From Asticcacaulis aquaticus (GTDB taxonomy: Bacteria; Pseudomonadota; Alphaproteobacteria; Caulobacterales; Caulobacteraceae): a stretch of 64,000 nucleotides of DNA. The notes under the pieces are model-generated. The model searched no databases. It was not told the origin of the DNA and saw nothing but the letters and a program-made list of their open reading frames with translations. Shown one piece after another: positions 62,668-64,000 of this stretch. The position numbers and the translations under genes were made by a program. Position 1 is the first letter of the stretch. The number at the start of each line of letters is the position of its first letter. The stretch is from NCBI RefSeq assembly GCF_028550415.1, contig NZ_JAQQKX010000002.1, positions 272,860 to 336,859 on the forward strand, in the 5' to 3' direction.

Positions 62668-63657
62668 ATGAACAAGCGGCTGACGATATTGATGGTCCTG
62701 ATGGCCTGTGCTTCGGCACCATTCGCTCAGGCTCAAACCCAGACCTCAGCCCCACCCGTCAACGGCGCCGGTTATCTTCAGATCCCGCTGACCCTGCCCA
62801 GGGGGGCAAAGGTGCGTCAGTCGATCCGCAAGACCACGTACAGCACGCATAATGGTCAGGTCAAGACCGCCCTCTATGCCGGCGAATTCCTCAACAGCCT
62901 GACGCCCGACAAGGACGGCTACCGCGTCGTCAAAACTATCGTGACCTCGGATTTTCAGGTGACGGGTGCGGCCCTGTCCGATGACGATGCGGGGCTGGAA
63001 AAGCTGATGGGGGTCATGGCCGATGTCGGTGGCCTCACCTATCTGGCCGACGCCAATTTGACGCCCCTGTCCCTGCATGAATGGCCGAAATTCCGGGCCC
63101 GCCTCAAGGCCGCCATGCGCAAGGCCGGGCTGATGAAGGCGCGTCAGGCCGATGCCTTCGACGCCCTCTATGCGCAGGTGACCCCGGAAATGGCGGCGGA
63201 GATGTTCCTGCCCGAAGACGCCATGCTGGCCATTCCGCACAATCTGGGCCTCAGCCTGAACAGCCCGTACCGGCTCGATTCGAAAATCCCCGGGCCGCTC
63301 GGTGCCACCCTGAGCGCCAGCGAAACCCTGACCCTGACTGGTTGGGATGCCAAAGGCCGCACGGCGCAAATCACCTACGAATCCGGTCCGACCCGCGCCG
63401 CGCTCGACACCTATGCGATCAGCGTGCGGCCACAGCTGGAACAGGCGGCCCGGTCCGAAGCCCGCCGGACGCGAACGGCGACCCGCCCGGTGGGTAAAAT
63501 CGACCTGAATATTTCGACGCGTTGCCTCTATACGGTCAGCCTGGACACCGGACTGGTGCGTCAGGCCGAATGCCAGTCGGTGCGCGATATCACGGTCGGC
63601 GACGACGCCCGCTCGCAACGCGAGGCGTGGGTGATGAGCGAGACGCTGGAGAAATAG
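62668..63657 (+). CDS. Secreted protein of unknown function (paralogue of the previous gene)
   Basis: A 329-residue exported protein; the signal peptide is ILMVLMACASAPFAQAQ. It shares with the preceding protein an early GAKVRQSIRKTTYSTHNGQV, the central DAMLAIPHNLGLSL and a C-terminal ISTRCLYTVSLDTGLVRQAE with the same two cysteines. It is diverged from its neighbour, so the duplication is not recent. AAGGG precedes ATG 62668. The function is unknown. A family C repeat begins at its stop codon. Confidence 0.75.
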   Translation: MNKRLTILMVLMACASAPFAQAQTQTSAPPVNGAGYLQIPLTLPRGAKVRQSIRKTTYSTHNGQVKTALYAGEFLNSLTPDKDGYRVVKTIVTSDFQVTGAALSDDDAGLEKLMGVMADVGGLTYLADANLTPLSLHEWPKFRARLKAAMRKAGLMKARQADAFDALYAQVTPEMAAEMFLPEDAMLAIPHNLGLSLNSPYRLDSKIPGPLGATLSASETLTLTGWDAKGRTAQITYESGPTRAALDTYAISVRPQLEQAARSEARRTRTATRPVGKIDLNISTRCLYTVSLDTGLVRQAECQSVRDITVGDDARSQREAWVMSETLEK

Positions 63658-63780
63658 AGCGATATGTCGAAACGAAATTCGGCGCAGCCAAAAGTGTGAG
63701 CGGTTTTCGACGACAATATCGCGACAAAACAAAAACTTAGAGCGGAATGGCGATTCCATTTAAAGTCATTCGGCTCTAGG
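63655..63780. repeat. Alphaproteobacterial modular palindromic repeat, copy 2 (family C, inverted)
   Basis: Read on the minus strand it follows copy 1 (11378-11483) through CTAGAGC, CGCTCTAA, TTTTTGTTTT, TCGCG, CGAAAACCG and CACACTTTT. Its outer part AGAGCGGAATG pairs with CATTCGGCTCT. It lies between the secreted-protein gene and the transposase. Confidence 0.7.
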
Positions 63781-63852
63781 TTTAAAACCTAATCATCCTA
63801 TTGATTTAAGGTGCAAACATTGATTCTCTTCGTTTATTCGAGGAGATAAGCT

Positions 63853-64000
63853 ATGGCTCATGAGTTCTGGCTTAGTGACGTGCAATGGTCGGCAATCGAG
63901 CCTGTCTTGCCCAAGGTCTATTCCGGTGCACGGCGGGATGATGATCGTCGGATCATCAGTGGCATTATTCACGTTCTAAAATCCGGATGCCGGTGGCAGG
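63853..64000 (+). mobile_element. IS5-family transposase, N-terminal part (cut by the window end)
   Basis: The frame starts MAHEFWLSDVQWSAIEPVLP and continues to RRIISGIIHVLKSGCRW, the N-terminus of IS5-type (DUF4096) transposases. GAGGAG lies 8 bases before the ATG. The element's left end is somewhere in 63781-63852, but I could not identify its inverted repeat with certainty. Catalytic residues lie beyond the window. Confidence 0.85.

Overview
The window reads as a chromosomal segment of an alphaproteobacterium of the Caulobacterales, probably Caulobacter, Asticcacaulis or a relative. The signs are GC-rich coding, a CpdR response regulator, an mraZ-to-murD division and wall cluster, a SahR-type methionine regulator with its palindrome, DnaA-box and GANTC motifs, and alphaproteobacterial intergenic palindromes. 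The genus is an inference. Almost all genes look chromosomal and intact. The only clear mobile element is the start of an IS5-type transposase at the right edge.

Layout. 0-5 kb: TonB-dependent receptor, moaD-moaE-moaC (molybdopterin) and a CapD-like sugar-nucleotide dehydratase. 4.9-11.4 kb: cytochrome bd oxidase cydA-cydB-cydX, divergent from its assembly exporter cydD-cydC; cydX is only 40 codons. 11.5-21.8 kb: an isoaspartyl peptidase, then mraZ-rsmH-ftsL-ftsI-murE-murF-mraY-murD on the minus strand, stopping after murD; ddl lies about 10 kb away. 22-27.7 kb: rnpB, small membrane proteins, an AmpD-like amidase, a J-domain protein and two orphan antitoxin-like genes. 27.8-39 kb: methionine synthesis, with sahR-metF-methyltransferase-metH(N) and a separately placed metH(C), interrupted by DUF4259, ddl, a Rid protein and an amine oxidase. 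39-48 kb: small conserved proteins, ppa, N-formylglutamate amidohydrolase, cpdR, tRNA-Val, an Rrf2 regulator and a patatin. 48-53 kb: an export-rich block with an outer-membrane barrel, three tandem SIMPL-domain paralogues and two Sel1-repeat proteins. 53.3-61.5 kb: a divergent amidoligase cluster (DUF2126/transglutaminase; GATase-like/transglutaminase; circularly permuted ATP-grasp; Alpha-E), followed by two paralogous secreted proteins and the transposase.

The most unusual material lies in 48.8-63.7 kb. The three SIMPL paralogues keep two C-terminal cysteines but carry completely different segments between them; one is polyproline, and another resembles the TonB-box and plug start of a TonB-dependent receptor. 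The amidoligase cluster joins two transglutaminase-like proteins, an ATP-grasp enzyme and an Alpha-E protein, and its GATase-like domain lacks the usual N-terminal cysteine. At least two families of large intergenic inverted repeats are scattered through the window, and their purine-rich arms form the apparent ribosome-binding sites of several genes.
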